The position numbers and the translations under genes are program-made. Positions 1-6,042 of a stretch of 6,042 bases of DNA are shown in pieces. The stretch covers positions 1-6,042 of the forward strand of contig JAOAPP010000331.1 in the NCBI GenBank assembly GCA_025462985.1. Direction: 5' to 3'. Each line of letters starts with the position of its first letter. Positions within the stretch are counted from its first letter, which is position 1. Under the pieces are notes generated by a model that did not search any database, was not told the DNA's origin, and saw nothing but the letters and a program-made list of their open reading frames with translations. This DNA is from Bryobacterales bacterium (GTDB taxonomy: Bacteria; Acidobacteriota; Terriglobia; Bryobacterales; Bryobacteraceae).

Positions 1-1
1 G

Positions 2-595
2 CTGGCTTCCTTGTATCCTGACGACGACCTGTTCCGCAGCAGAGTCGTCATGAAGCGTCACGGATTCGGCAGCGGCGAGTACAAGTACTTCCGCTATCCG
101 CTCCCATCTCTGATCGAGACTCTGCGGCAGGAGTTGTTTCCTGGTTTGTCGGCCATCGCGAACTCGTGGAATGAACGACTGGGTACGGACGGGCGTTACC
201 CTGCGTCCCTCTTCGACTTTCTTGAACGGTGTCATGCGGCAGGCCAGACGAAGCCCACGCCGTTGCTCCTTCAGTACGGGCCGGGCGACTACAACTGCCT
301 GCACCAGGATCTCTACGGCGAGCATGTCTTCCCGCTGCAGGTCGCCTTTCTTCTTTCAGAGCCAGGCAAGGATTTCGAAGGCGGCGAGTTCGTCCTCACG
401 GAGCAGCGCCCTCGCATGCAGTCGCGAGCGGAAGTGGCGCCCCTGAAGCTCGGCGACGGTGTAGTCTTCCCCGTGCACCAGCGACCCGTCGCTGGATCGA
501 GAGGCTTTTATCGGGTCAATATGCGCCACGGCGTCAGCCGCTTGCGATCCGGTCGGCGTTATACGCTGGGAGTGATCTTCCACGATGCCGTCTGA
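2..595 (+). CDS. 2OG-Fe(II) oxygenase, PF09859-like, 5'-truncated by window edge
   Basis: A non-haem iron dioxygenase that should couple decarboxylation of 2-oxoglutarate to hydroxylation of an unknown substrate. The frame is open to the window edge. The TTG at 11 is probably internal, because the family usually has some 30-45 more N-terminal residues. Counting from that TTG, the iron ligands are H98 and D100 in the NCLHQDLYGE motif and H173 in NMRHGVS. The 2-oxoglutarate-binding arginine should be R182 or R183 in SGRRYTLG, just before the C-terminal IFHDAV. The segments CHAAGQTKPTPLLLQYG and FPLQVAFLLSEPG are typical of this family of small bacterial oxygenases, often annotated as prolyl-hydroxylase-like. 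I see no signal peptide, so it is likely cytoplasmic. Its last 11 bases overlap alkB, which suggests translational coupling and a possible role in alkylation or nucleic-acid damage; that role is inference. The family is confident, the substrate unknown. Confidence 0.88.
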   Translation: MASLYPDDDLFRSRVVMKRHGFGSGEYKYFRYPLPSLIETLRQELFPGLSAIANSWNERLGTDGRYPASLFDFLERCHAAGQTKPTPLLLQYGPGDYNCLHQDLYGEHVFPLQVAFLLSEPGKDFEGGEFVLTEQRPRMQSRAEVAPLKLGDGVVFPVHQRPVAGSRGFYRVNMRHGVSRLRSGRRYTLGVIFHDAV

Positions 596-1238
596 CCTCT
601 TTTCCGACTTGGCCGCCGAACACGAGGAACGGCTGGAACTGGCGCCAGAGGCCATCTTGCTGCGCGGCGCGGTCAAGGCCGAGTCTCCGGAACTCTTCAG
701 CGCGATTATGGATGCTGCCCGCATTTCGCCCTTCCGTCACATGGCGGTGCGTGGCGGCTTTCGAATGTCTGTCGCGATGACCAACTGCGGACACCTTGGC
801 TGGACCAGCGACGAGAAAGGCTATCGATACAGCACCCTCGATCCTGAAACCGGTAAGCCGTGGCCGGCCATGCCGCCCCTCTTTGCCGAAGTGGCGAGCC
901 GCTGCGCTTCCCTCGCGGGCTTCGCCGATTTCGAGCCTGACGCTTGCCTGATCAACCGCTACAAGCCTGATGCACGCATGACGCTTCACCAGGACAAGAA
1001 TGAGGTGGACATGTCGCGGCCGATTGTCTCGGTCTCGCTTGGACTGCCTGCGACCTTCTTGTTCGGAGGAATGACTCGCAAAGAGCGGCCTCGTCGAATT
1101 CGCATCGAGAGCGGGGACGTCGTTGCTTGGGGCGGCGCGGCACGGCTGACCTATCACGGAATCGCCGCTCTTGCCGAGGGCGACCATCCCTTAACGGGAC
1201 CGTTTCGCTACAATCTCACCTTCCGCAAGGCCGGCTAA
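585..1238 (+). CDS. alkB: Alpha-ketoglutarate-dependent DNA dealkylase AlkB
   Basis: AlkB repairs 1-methyladenine and 3-methylcytosine in DNA and RNA by oxidising the methyl group, which leaves as formaldehyde. The 217-residue product matches E. coli AlkB (216) nearly end to end. The iron ligands are H135, D137 and H191. R208 and R214 (RYNLTFR) plus N124 and Y126 (NRY) bind 2-oxoglutarate. The substrate-lid block MSVAMTNCGHLGW ends at W73, and Y80 and Y82 match E. coli Y76 and Y78. The ATG at 585 is favoured because DLFSD near the N-terminus aligns with E. coli DLFAD. A GGGAG lies at 568-572, 12 bases upstream and inside the preceding oxygenase gene. One notable change is that E. coli base-contacting D135 is N139 here (HQDKNE). 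There is no Ada gene in view. The gene ends 6 bases before the opposing kinase stop codon. Identity is very secure. Confidence 0.97.
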   Translation: MPSDLFSDLAAEHEERLELAPEAILLRGAVKAESPELFSAIMDAARISPFRHMAVRGGFRMSVAMTNCGHLGWTSDEKGYRYSTLDPETGKPWPAMPPLFAEVASRCASLAGFADFEPDACLINRYKPDARMTLHQDKNEVDMSRPIVSVSLGLPATFLFGGMTRKERPRRIRIESGDVVAWGGAARLTYHGIAALAEGDHPLTGPFRYNLTFRKAG

Positions 1239-1244
1239 GCGGTT

Positions 1245-2168
1245 TCAGTCTTCCCTGTTAGTTAAGACCGCGTAAGCGGCTCCTGTCAACGTAGACAGGG
1301 CCCCGAGCCTGGCGCGTTCCAGTTGCACGTTCTTCTTCGTGAACGTTCCGGCCGCATAGTCGAAAGCTCGTTCAACGCTGTGCATCACCAGGTCGCCCGC
1401 CTCGGCGAGACCTCCCGCAAAGGCAATGCGGTCCGGGTAGAAGGTGTTCGCCAATGACGCGGTGGCAATCCCAAGCCACTCGCCCGCATGCTCCAAAACT
1501 GGGATTGCAGCTTTGTCCCCGCCGCGAGCCGCTTCGATCACATCGCGAAGCGAGCACTCTTCGGCTATGCCCTTCGCTCGTCGATACTCTTCCGCCAGCC
1601 GTGGAGCGGAGACCAGAATCTCGGCGCAGCCATGCCCTCCGCATGTGCAAAGAGGCCCGTTCGGTTGCACGATGACATGGCCCGGATCGCCCATGCAGCC
1701 ATACGCGAACCGTAGCGGATGGCCATGGACAATCATGCCGACCCCGAGTCCGGTTCCCACGGTCAGGCACAGAAACCGCGACGAGCCTTGGCCAGAGCCG
1801 CGGTAATACTCCGCCAGAGCCGCCGCATTGGAATCGACCTCAAGTTCGATTGGTCCGTCGAAGTGCTGCGCCAGCCGAGCACGCAAAGGGAAGTCCTCGA
1901 GCCAGGGAAGATTCGAGTTGTAGATCATCCGGTCGCGCGCTTCATCCAGAAAGCCTGCCACCGCCACTCCAAGCCTGATGACCGGACCGTCCGCGGCCGC
2001 TGCGGCTTCGGTCATTAAGGTCTCAAGCGCACCGGCAAAAGAAGCAGCCGGACCTCGGCTGGGAATCGAACCCAGGGGCTTAAGCTCGCCCCAGGGTTCG
2101 AAGATGCCGGCCTTCGTGCTCGTTCCGCCGATGTCGATACAGAGAACGGCGCCGTTCGGATCCTTCAT
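1245..2168 (-). CDS. ROK-family sugar kinase, probable glucokinase
   Basis: A cytoplasmic ATP-dependent kinase of the ROK family; next to pgi the likeliest reaction is glucose to glucose-6-phosphate. The N-terminal phosphate-binding loop is DIGGTSTKAG (residues 12-21). D112 in VDSNAAALAE is the expected catalytic base. The second nucleotide loop is GTGLGVG (138-144). The zinc motif is H164 plus C174, C176 and C181 (CTCGGHGC), followed by E183. The usual GExGH sugar-binding signature reads GDPGH here, with Asp161 in place of Glu. At 307 residues it is normal for a ROK kinase. No N-terminal helix-turn-helix is present, so it is not a ROK repressor such as Mlc. The ATG at 2168 lies 12 bases after the pgi stop with no clear Shine-Dalgarno, so translation is probably coupled. 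Fructose, N-acetylglucosamine or N-acetylmannosamine specificity cannot be excluded. Confidence 0.9.
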   Translation of the reverse strand: MKDPNGAVLCIDIGGTSTKAGIFEPWGELKPLGSIPSRGPAASFAGALETLMTEAAAAADGPVIRLGVAVAGFLDEARDRMIYNSNLPWLEDFPLRARLAQHFDGPIELEVDSNAAALAEYYRGSGQGSSRFLCLTVGTGLGVGMIVHGHPLRFAYGCMGDPGHVIVQPNGPLCTCGGHGCAEILVSAPRLAEEYRRAKGIAEECSLRDVIEAARGGDKAAIPVLEHAGEWLGIATASLANTFYPDRIAFAGGLAEAGDLVMHSVERAFDYAAGTFTKKNVQLERARLGALSTLTGAAYAVLTNRED

Positions 2169-2180
2169 GCGCCAGCGGGC

Positions 2181-3839
2181 TTACTGAGACGCCTTATGCG
2201 ACCGATACTGGCGGATGAGGTTGTTCGTGGAACTGTCATGCGAAAGCTTGGGCTCGGACGGACTCTCCAACTCCGGAATGATCCGCTGTGCCAGCGCCTT
2301 GCCAAGTTCCACACCCCACTGGTCGAACGAATTGATATCCCAGATCACGCCTTGTGTAAATACGGCGTGCTCATACAGTGCGACCAGCTTACCGAGAACT
2401 TCCGGCGTGAGACTTTCAGCGAGCAGCGTATTCGAAGGGCGGTTCCCCTCGAACACCCGGTGCGGCACAAGCCAGTCCGGAGTGCCTTCCGACTTCACCT
2501 GCTCGGGCGTCTTGCCGAATGCCAGCGCCTCTGATTGCGCGAAGACATTGGCCAGGAGGATGTCGTGGTGATCGCCGAGCGGATTCAGAGTCTTGAAGAA
2601 GGCGATGAAGTCACACGGAATCAGCCTCGTCCCCTGGTGGATCAACTGGTAAAACGAGTGTTGCCCGTTCGTGCCGGGCTCACCCCAATAGATCGGACCC
2701 GTCTCGTAGTTCACCGTTCTGCCATCGAGGGTTACGTGCTTGCCGTTGCTCTCCATCGTGAGCTGTTGGAGATAGGCTGGGAACCGTTTCAGATACTGCT
2801 CATAAGGAAGCACCGCGACGGTCTGAGCTCCAAAGAAATCGGTGTACCAGACGCCGAGCAGCCCGAGCAGTACCGGCAGATTGCGGTCGAATGGCGTTGT
2901 CCGAAAGTGCTCATCCATCTCATGAAAGCCTCGCAGCATCGCGCGGAAGTTGTCTGCGCCGATAGCGATCATGGTAGAAAGCCCGATGGCCGAATCCATG
3001 GAATAGCGGCCGCCGACCCAATCCCAGAACTCGAACATGTTCGCCGTATCGATGCCGAACTTCGAGACTTCCTTGGCGTTGGTGGAGACGGCGACGAAGT
3101 GCTTCGCAACGGCCTCTTCGGGACCGCCCAGACCCTTCAGTAACCACTCACGAGCCGTTCGGGCATTGGTCATCGTTTCAAGCGTAGTGAACGTCTTGGA
3201 GGACACGATGAAGAGCGTTTCTTCAGGGTTCAGATCGATGACGGCTTCCGCAAAGTCGGTATCGTCCACGTTTGAAACGAATCGGAACGTGAGATTCCGG
3301 TCGCTGTAGTGACGCAGTGCTTCATAAGCCATAACCGGACCGAGATCCGATCCGCCAATCCCGGTGTTGACCACGTTGCGAATTCGCTTCCCCGTATGTC
3401 CGAGCCATGCGCCCGATCGGATCCGCTCCGAGAAGTTCGCCATCTTGTCCTGCACGGCATGCACTTCACGTACGACATCAACTCCGTCCACAACCAGCGA
3501 CGACTCTTTCGGCGCACGAAGCGCGACGTGCAGAACTGACCGTTTCTCGGTGCTGTTAATCTTCTCGCCCGTGAACATTGCCTCGATCCGCCGTCTCAAC
3601 CCGCACTCTTCAGCGAGCTGAGTGAGTAGCTTTACGGTTTCACTTGTGATGCGGTTCTTGGAGTAGTCCAGATACAAGCCGATTGCTTCGAGCGACATCT
3701 TCGGTCCGCGCTCCGGATCCTCCGCGAACAGATCGCGAAGGTGCCGCTTTGAGATCTTTTCGTAATGGGACTGAAGCGCCTGCCACGCCGGACGCTCTGT
3801 CAAAAGGGGGTGAGTTGCTAGTTCAGTTTCGGCGGTCAT
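2181..3839 (-). CDS. pgi: Glucose-6-phosphate isomerase
   Basis: Pgi interconverts glucose-6-phosphate and fructose-6-phosphate in the cytoplasm, serving glycolysis and gluconeogenesis. With the chosen start the protein has 552 residues, close to E. coli Pgi (549). GIGGSDLG lies at 160-167 and the phosphate-binding [10 protein letters not shown] at 213-222. Family signature 1 ([14 protein letters not shown]) is at 273-286. The catalytic base is E363 in MESNGK, the ring-opening histidine is H394 in [10 protein letters not shown], and signature 2 ends at catalytic K514 in [11 protein letters not shown]. The C-terminal [13 protein letters not shown] is also typical. The ATG at 3839 is preferred over an in-frame GTG at 3863, because GAGGA (3846-3850) sits 6 bases upstream of it and the extra MIKGRGTP is unlike the family. 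It follows the propeller gene by 33 bases and precedes the kinase by 12. All key residues are intact. Confidence 0.98.
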   Translation of the reverse strand: MTAETELATHPLLTERPAWQALQSHYEKISKRHLRDLFAEDPERGPKMSLEAIGLYLDYSKNRITSETVKLLTQLAEECGLRRRIEAMFTGEKINSTEKRSVLHVALRAPKESSLVVDGVDVVREVHAVQDKMANFSERIRSGAWLGHTGKRIRNVVNTGIGGSDLGPVMAYEALRHYSDRNLTFRFVSNVDDTDFAEAVIDLNPEETLFIVSSKTFTTLETMTNARTAREWLLKGLGGPEEAVAKHFVAVSTNAKEVSKFGIDTANMFEFWDWVGGRYSMDSAIGLSTMIAIGADNFRAMLRGFHEMDEHFRTTPFDRNLPVLLGLLGVWYTDFFGAQTVAVLPYEQYLKRFPAYLQQLTMESNGKHVTLDGRTVNYETGPIYWGEPGTNGQHSFYQLIHQGTRLIPCDFIAFFKTLNPLGDHHDILLANVFAQSEALAFGKTPEQVKSEGTPDWLVPHRVFEGNRPSNTLLAESLTPEVLGKLVALYEHAVFTQGVIWDINSFDQWGVELGKALAQRIIPELESPSEPKLSHDSSTNNLIRQYRSHKASQ

Positions 3840-3845
3840 TGGTGT

Positions 3846-3850
3846 TCCTC
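3846..3850 (-). promoter_or_regulatory. Ribosome binding site deciding the pgi start
   Basis: On the minus strand this reads GAGGA, within AAGAGGAACACCAATG, 6 bases before the ATG at 3839. It lies inside the extra codons implied by the alternative GTG at 3863, so it supports the shorter protein. Confidence 0.75.
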
Positions 3851-3872
3851 TTCCCTTGATCACAGCACATGA

Positions 3873-5006
3873 TCAATACAAAACCACAAAGTTTCCGTTG
3901 CGCTGAGAATAGGCCGCGACCAGACTCCAAGCCGGCACTCCATCGGCACTGCCCGGTTCGCCCACGCGTCGGCCTGCGTTGTCGAACACCTGCCAATGAA
4001 GCGATCCACCGCGTTTCCATCCCATCCCTTCCGTCCAGGAGACGAGAAGAAGTCCCTCCCGATTAACGGCAAGCGCGGGATACTTCTGGTTTGTTCCAGC
4101 CGTCAAAACGGTGGCGTCTCCGGCGATTGAACTGTCAGGCTTGATCGCTCCGAAGTGGACTTTCTTCTCCGTCTCCCAGGCGGCAAAGATATTGCGAGGC
4201 CCGTTTGCGAACGCTTCCGTGCTCATCACGCAATAGCCCACATCCCATTTGGAGACATCGGATCCGCTGAATGTCGCGCCATGGTCTTTCGACTGAAGCA
4301 AATACATGTCGCGGTGAACTGCCGCCTGCGCGGAACGAAATAGCACGTACAGCGTTCCGGTACGGTCTGCATAAGCGTTTAGCGAACAGCAACCGCAGGC
4401 ACCGGTTGCTTGGTCCCAAGCGACTCGCTCCGGTTGGAACGTCTTGCCATCGTCGTCGGATCGAGCCACCCAGACGCGACGATATTCTTCTCCCTGCCGG
4501 CCCGGCAGCGGAGCGTGCCAAAACACGTAGACGCGTCCTCCCTGGTCTGCCGCGATCCCTCCACCTCCGTCGATTCCGAGAGCGCTGTGGATCAAATTAC
4601 GTTGCGGCTCGAACGCGGTTCCTGCCTCATTGATTCGTGTAAAGAGCATGGCTCCGGCCGTTCTACTCGAACCGTTCCATGCGATATAGACCTGACCGCC
4701 CCTGCCGACCGCAATGCGGGCGCCTCGAATGTTTCCAATGGCTATGGCCGACCCTGAAACCGAATTGACTCGAACCGGAGCAGAGAACGTCAGTCCATCT
4801 TTCGACCGAGCATAGAAAAGGTCGCCTTCTGCGGGATTTCCCTTGAAATACACCAGATGCACAGCGCCGCCTTCATCGACGACCGTTTGCGGCTGAATCC
4901 CGCCATCGGGCACACGTCGCATTTCAACCCGCGGGGAAAGAGAGGAGGCAATCAGGGACGCCGAACAAACCATCAAAAGCGCAGCAGCTTGGAAGCATCG
5001 AGACAT
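3873..5006 (-). CDS. Secreted Asp-box (BNR, sialidase-fold) beta-propeller protein
   Basis: I recognise the fold but not the function. The 377-residue product starts with a signal peptide: SR near the N-terminus, then a hydrophobic stretch AAALLMVCSASLIA, with cleavage probably around residues 20-24. C14 lies in LMVC, a poor lipobox, so a lipoprotein is less likely than an exported soluble protein. The mature part shows about six repeats built as hydrophobic strand, Gly turn, then a YxxW or YxxF strand, followed by Asp boxes. The best boxes are SDDDGKTF (183-190) and SKDHGATF (239-246), with a degenerate SKDGLTF at 68-74. This pattern fits a six-bladed sialidase-type propeller. No FRIP motif and no clear arginine triad are visible, so sialidase activity is doubtful. 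A tight cluster C204, C206, C207 (ACGCC), with C259, may form disulfides or bind metal. The ATG at 5006 follows a strong Shine-Dalgarno. It is probably first in an operon with pgi and the ROK kinase. Confidence 0.8.
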   Translation of the reverse strand: MSRCFQAAALLMVCSASLIASSLSPRVEMRRVPDGGIQPQTVVDEGGAVHLVYFKGNPAEGDLFYARSKDGLTFSAPVRVNSVSGSAIAIGNIRGARIAVGRGGQVYIAWNGSSRTAGAMLFTRINEAGTAFEPQRNLIHSALGIDGGGGIAADQGGRVYVFWHAPLPGRQGEEYRRVWVARSDDDGKTFQPERVAWDQATGACGCCSLNAYADRTGTLYVLFRSAQAAVHRDMYLLQSKDHGATFSGSDVSKWDVGYCVMSTEAFANGPRNIFAAWETEKKVHFGAIKPDSSIAGDATVLTAGTNQKYPALAVNREGLLLVSWTEGMGWKRGGSLHWQVFDNAGRRVGEPGSADGVPAWSLVAAYSQRNGNFVVLY

Positions 5007-5015
5007 TTAAGGGAA

Positions 5016-5023
5016 CTCACCTC
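5016..5023 (-). promoter_or_regulatory. Ribosome binding site of the propeller gene
   Basis: On the minus strand this reads GAGGTGAG. Its first seven bases match the extended anti-Shine-Dalgarno complement (GGAGGTGATC), and it ends 9 bases before the ATG at 5006. The spacing is a little long, but the match is strong and supports this start. Confidence 0.65.
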
Positions 5024-5047
5024 TATTGTGCTCCCTATGTCTCTTCG

Positions 5048-5769
5048 CTAATGTCGGGATCGCATCTTACCAGTGCTTGCGCCGGCCTCCTGCAGGTTCG
5101 GAACCATTCCCTCTGCAAAACTCGGGGCCTCCTCTTTCAGCTGTTCCCATGATTCGAACCCACCGAGCCGATCTCGGGTCTCAATCAGATAACGGGCACG
5201 TTCCCCATCCATCTGAAAGACCGATTCCAACTCTTCGGCCGAAGCAGCATTGCTGTCGAGCCCTTTATCTACGGTCGCGCCGATAGTGAGGCCGGCCTGG
5301 AGGAGGTTTTCGACCCTCTTGTCTTCGAATCCAGGAACTTGCTTGACCTCGTCCCAGTTCTTAAACGGTCCTGATTTTCTGCGCTGCTCTACCAGGTACC
5401 GGGCGCGAGTCCCGTCTACATGGAATGCGCTTTCAGCTCTTCTGCGGATGCTTTGTTGATGTCCAAAGGTTATTGACCATCCTGTTCGCCGGCCACCTGC
5501 AGGAATTCCTGCTTAACGGACGGCAAAGTCGGAAGCTTTAGTTTTTGCAATTCGCTGTTGACCCGGTTTGCCGTGGACAGTGTAAGTCGCTCTTGAAGTT
5601 ATCAATCACATCCTGCGCGCTTCCGTATTGATGGAATCGGTCCTTCTCGCAACGCGTCCGGTCTGAAAATCCTGCAGCTTCTTCTGATCCGACTCGCTGT
5701 AGTTGCCTTCAGGATAGGATTGAATGCTTTCTAGTCCAGGAATTTCAGCAGCTCTGCTTTGTTAGCCAT
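5048..5769 (-). pseudogene. Tandem helix-hairpin-helix protein gene, frame broken (frameshifts plus stop)
   Basis: The minus strand encodes a protein related to ComEA-type helix-hairpin-helix (HhH) DNA-binding domains, split across frames. It starts at ATG 5769 (MANKAELL). One base seems missing at 5746 (ELL then EIPGLESIQSYPEG), 5648 (TGRVA then EKDRFHQYGSAQD), 5580/5581 (FKSDLQ then LSTANRVN) and 5434 (SAEEL then ESAFHVDG). A TAA at 5470-5472 interrupts the frame between GEQDGQ and PLDINKAS. Restoring four bases gives 726 nt, exactly 242 codons from ATG to the TAG at 5048. The C-terminal part (downstream of 5434) is open and carries two HhH units. The N-terminal 100 residues are charged and unrecognised. 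No signal peptide or membrane helix is seen, unlike ComEA, so it is probably cytoplasmic. AAGGAG at 5787-5792 lies a long 17 bases before the ATG. It is either a pseudogene or an intact gene with sequence errors. Confidence 0.68.
5072..5463 (-). repeat. Two tandem HhH units (protein-level repeat)
   Basis: Two roughly 60-residue units lie head to tail. Unit 1 is encoded at about 5463-5279 (DINKASAEEL, FHVDGTRARYLVEQR, GPFKNWDEVK, VPGFEDKRVENLLQAG). Unit 2 is at about 5257-5072 (DSNAASAEEL, FQMDGERARYLIETR, GGFESWEQLK, APSFAEGMVPNLQEAG). Their order of elements, ASAEEL, then DGxRARYL, then F(K/E)xW, then a second helix pair, matches ComEA-type paired HhH domains. The hairpins are worn: DG replaces the usual GIG. 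The DNA copies have diverged, so the duplication is old. Confidence 0.75.
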
Positions 5770-5786
5770 CGAATAGGATCAGCCCT

Positions 5787-5792
5787 CTCCTT
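5787..5792 (-). promoter_or_regulatory. Possible ribosome binding site of the HhH gene
   Basis: AAGGAG on the minus strand, in the 51-base gap (5770-5820) between the upstream gene's likely TAG and ATG 5769. The 17-base spacing is too long for a normal site, so either it is not functional or this noisy stretch is inaccurate. Confidence 0.3.
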
Positions 5793-5820
5793 GTAGACGC
5801 CCTTTGCGTTGACCGGTAAA

Positions 5821-6041
5821 CTAGAAAATTGCCAGTGGTGGCCCTTTCCGTGTCAATGTGACGGTCGCTGCTCCTCTTCAGTCCTTTGTTTAAGGGATTC
5901 GCCCATCTGTTGAAGATCACTGCCGGAGCCGCTATCCTGGCCCGCGCCGAGATCTGTGCCGGCGCCCGTCACTAATTCTCCCCGCGTTTTCCAAAGGCCA
6001 TTTAAGCGAGCGCCGAAATACAACTCGTTCGGTTTCGCCGG
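5821..6041 (-). CDS. 3' end of an unrecognised gene, probably with one frameshift
   Basis: The minus strand is open from the window edge (frame beginning at 6041) to a TGA at 5853-5855, giving 62 residues. Visible features are NELYFGARLNGLWKTRGEL, then a Gly/Ser/Asp-rich stretch (GAGTDLGAGQDSGSGSD), then a charged helix-like piece, LQQMGESLKQRTEEEQR. Near 5865 the frame seems to shift. Doubling one A there continues it as TVTLTRKGPPLAIF to a TAG at 5821-5823, more protein-like than the RPSH ending. I recognise no family. The Gly/Ser-rich stretch looks like a linker. The gene runs in the same direction as the HhH gene, 51 bases upstream of it. The reading frame is uncertain, especially in the first 20 codons, where the neighbouring frame is also open. 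Confidence 0.4.
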
Positions 6042-6042
6042 A

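Noticed and set aside
534..1187. A 217-codon open frame on the minus strand, antisense to alkB.
   Set aside because: It overlaps a certain alkB gene, has a composition skewed to Arg, Ala, Gly and His, and shows no recognisable motif; it is a by-product of GC-rich codon use.
1239..1271. Imperfect hairpin (GCGGT..TCTT pairing with AAGACCGC, 11-base loop) at the alkB/kinase junction, a possible bidirectional terminator.
   Set aside because: The stem is short and has a six-base bulge, and no T-run follows on either strand.
2535..3143. A 202-codon open frame on the plus strand inside pgi.
   Set aside because: It lies wholly antisense to pgi, which has all its catalytic residues, and shows no motif of its own.
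3840..3863. N-terminal extension of Pgi to a GTG at 3863.
   Set aside because: The ribosome binding site GAGGA would lie inside the extension, and the added residues do not resemble the family.
3873..5006. Reading the propeller plus the ROK kinase as a sialic acid (nan-type) operon with a true sialidase.
   Set aside because: No FRIP motif or arginine triad is visible in the propeller, and no aldolase, epimerase or deaminase gene is present; the kinase sits beside pgi instead.
4981..5006. Lipoprotein signal at C14 of the propeller.
   Set aside because: LMVC lacks the small residue expected just before the cysteine, and the hydrophobic stretch continues past it, fitting an ordinary Sec signal peptide better.
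5250..5459. A 69-codon plus-strand open frame at the right end.
   Set aside because: It is antisense to the HhH units, whose two matching copies show that the minus strand is the coding one.

Overview
The window looks like a piece of a moderately GC-rich, Gram-negative, probably soil-type bacterial genome. It starts inside one gene and ends inside another, as a short metagenomic contig would. Secreted BNR/Asp-box propellers with a CxCC cluster are, to my recollection, common in Acidobacteriota (Solibacter/Bryobacter-like). I offer that phylum only as a low-confidence guess.

Left arm, + strand (1-1238): two iron/2-oxoglutarate dioxygenase genes overlap by 11 bases. The first lacks its 5' end and belongs to the uncharacterised 2OG-Fe(II) oxygenase family resembling PF09859. 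The second is a full-length AlkB, the oxidative DNA dealkylation repair enzyme. Together they read as an alkylation-damage or oxygenase operon. They converge, with only 6 bases between stop codons, on a second gene group.

Centre, - strand (5006 down to 1245): three collinear genes, transcribed right to left. They are a secreted six-bladed beta-propeller protein with Asp boxes, glucose-6-phosphate isomerase (pgi), and a ROK-family sugar kinase. The spacings are 33 and 12 bases, so they probably form one operon. The kinase and Pgi would form the top of glycolysis (glucose to glucose-6-phosphate to fructose-6-phosphate). The propeller's link to them is unclear.

Right arm, - strand (6042 down to 5048): this has no long intact reading frame, yet it clearly encodes protein. 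A tandem helix-hairpin-helix gene (5048-5769) can be rebuilt from its ATG to its stop by restoring four single missing bases, but it also has one in-frame TAA. Beyond it lies the 3' end of another unrecognised gene, which also appears to lack one base. All five presumed losses are repaired by doubling an adjacent G or A. No such lesion is visible in the first 5.4 kb. The cause is either poor sequence quality at a contig end or a real pseudogene; the sequence alone does not decide, but the pattern favours sequence error.

I found no RNA gene, CRISPR array, insertion sequence or attachment site.
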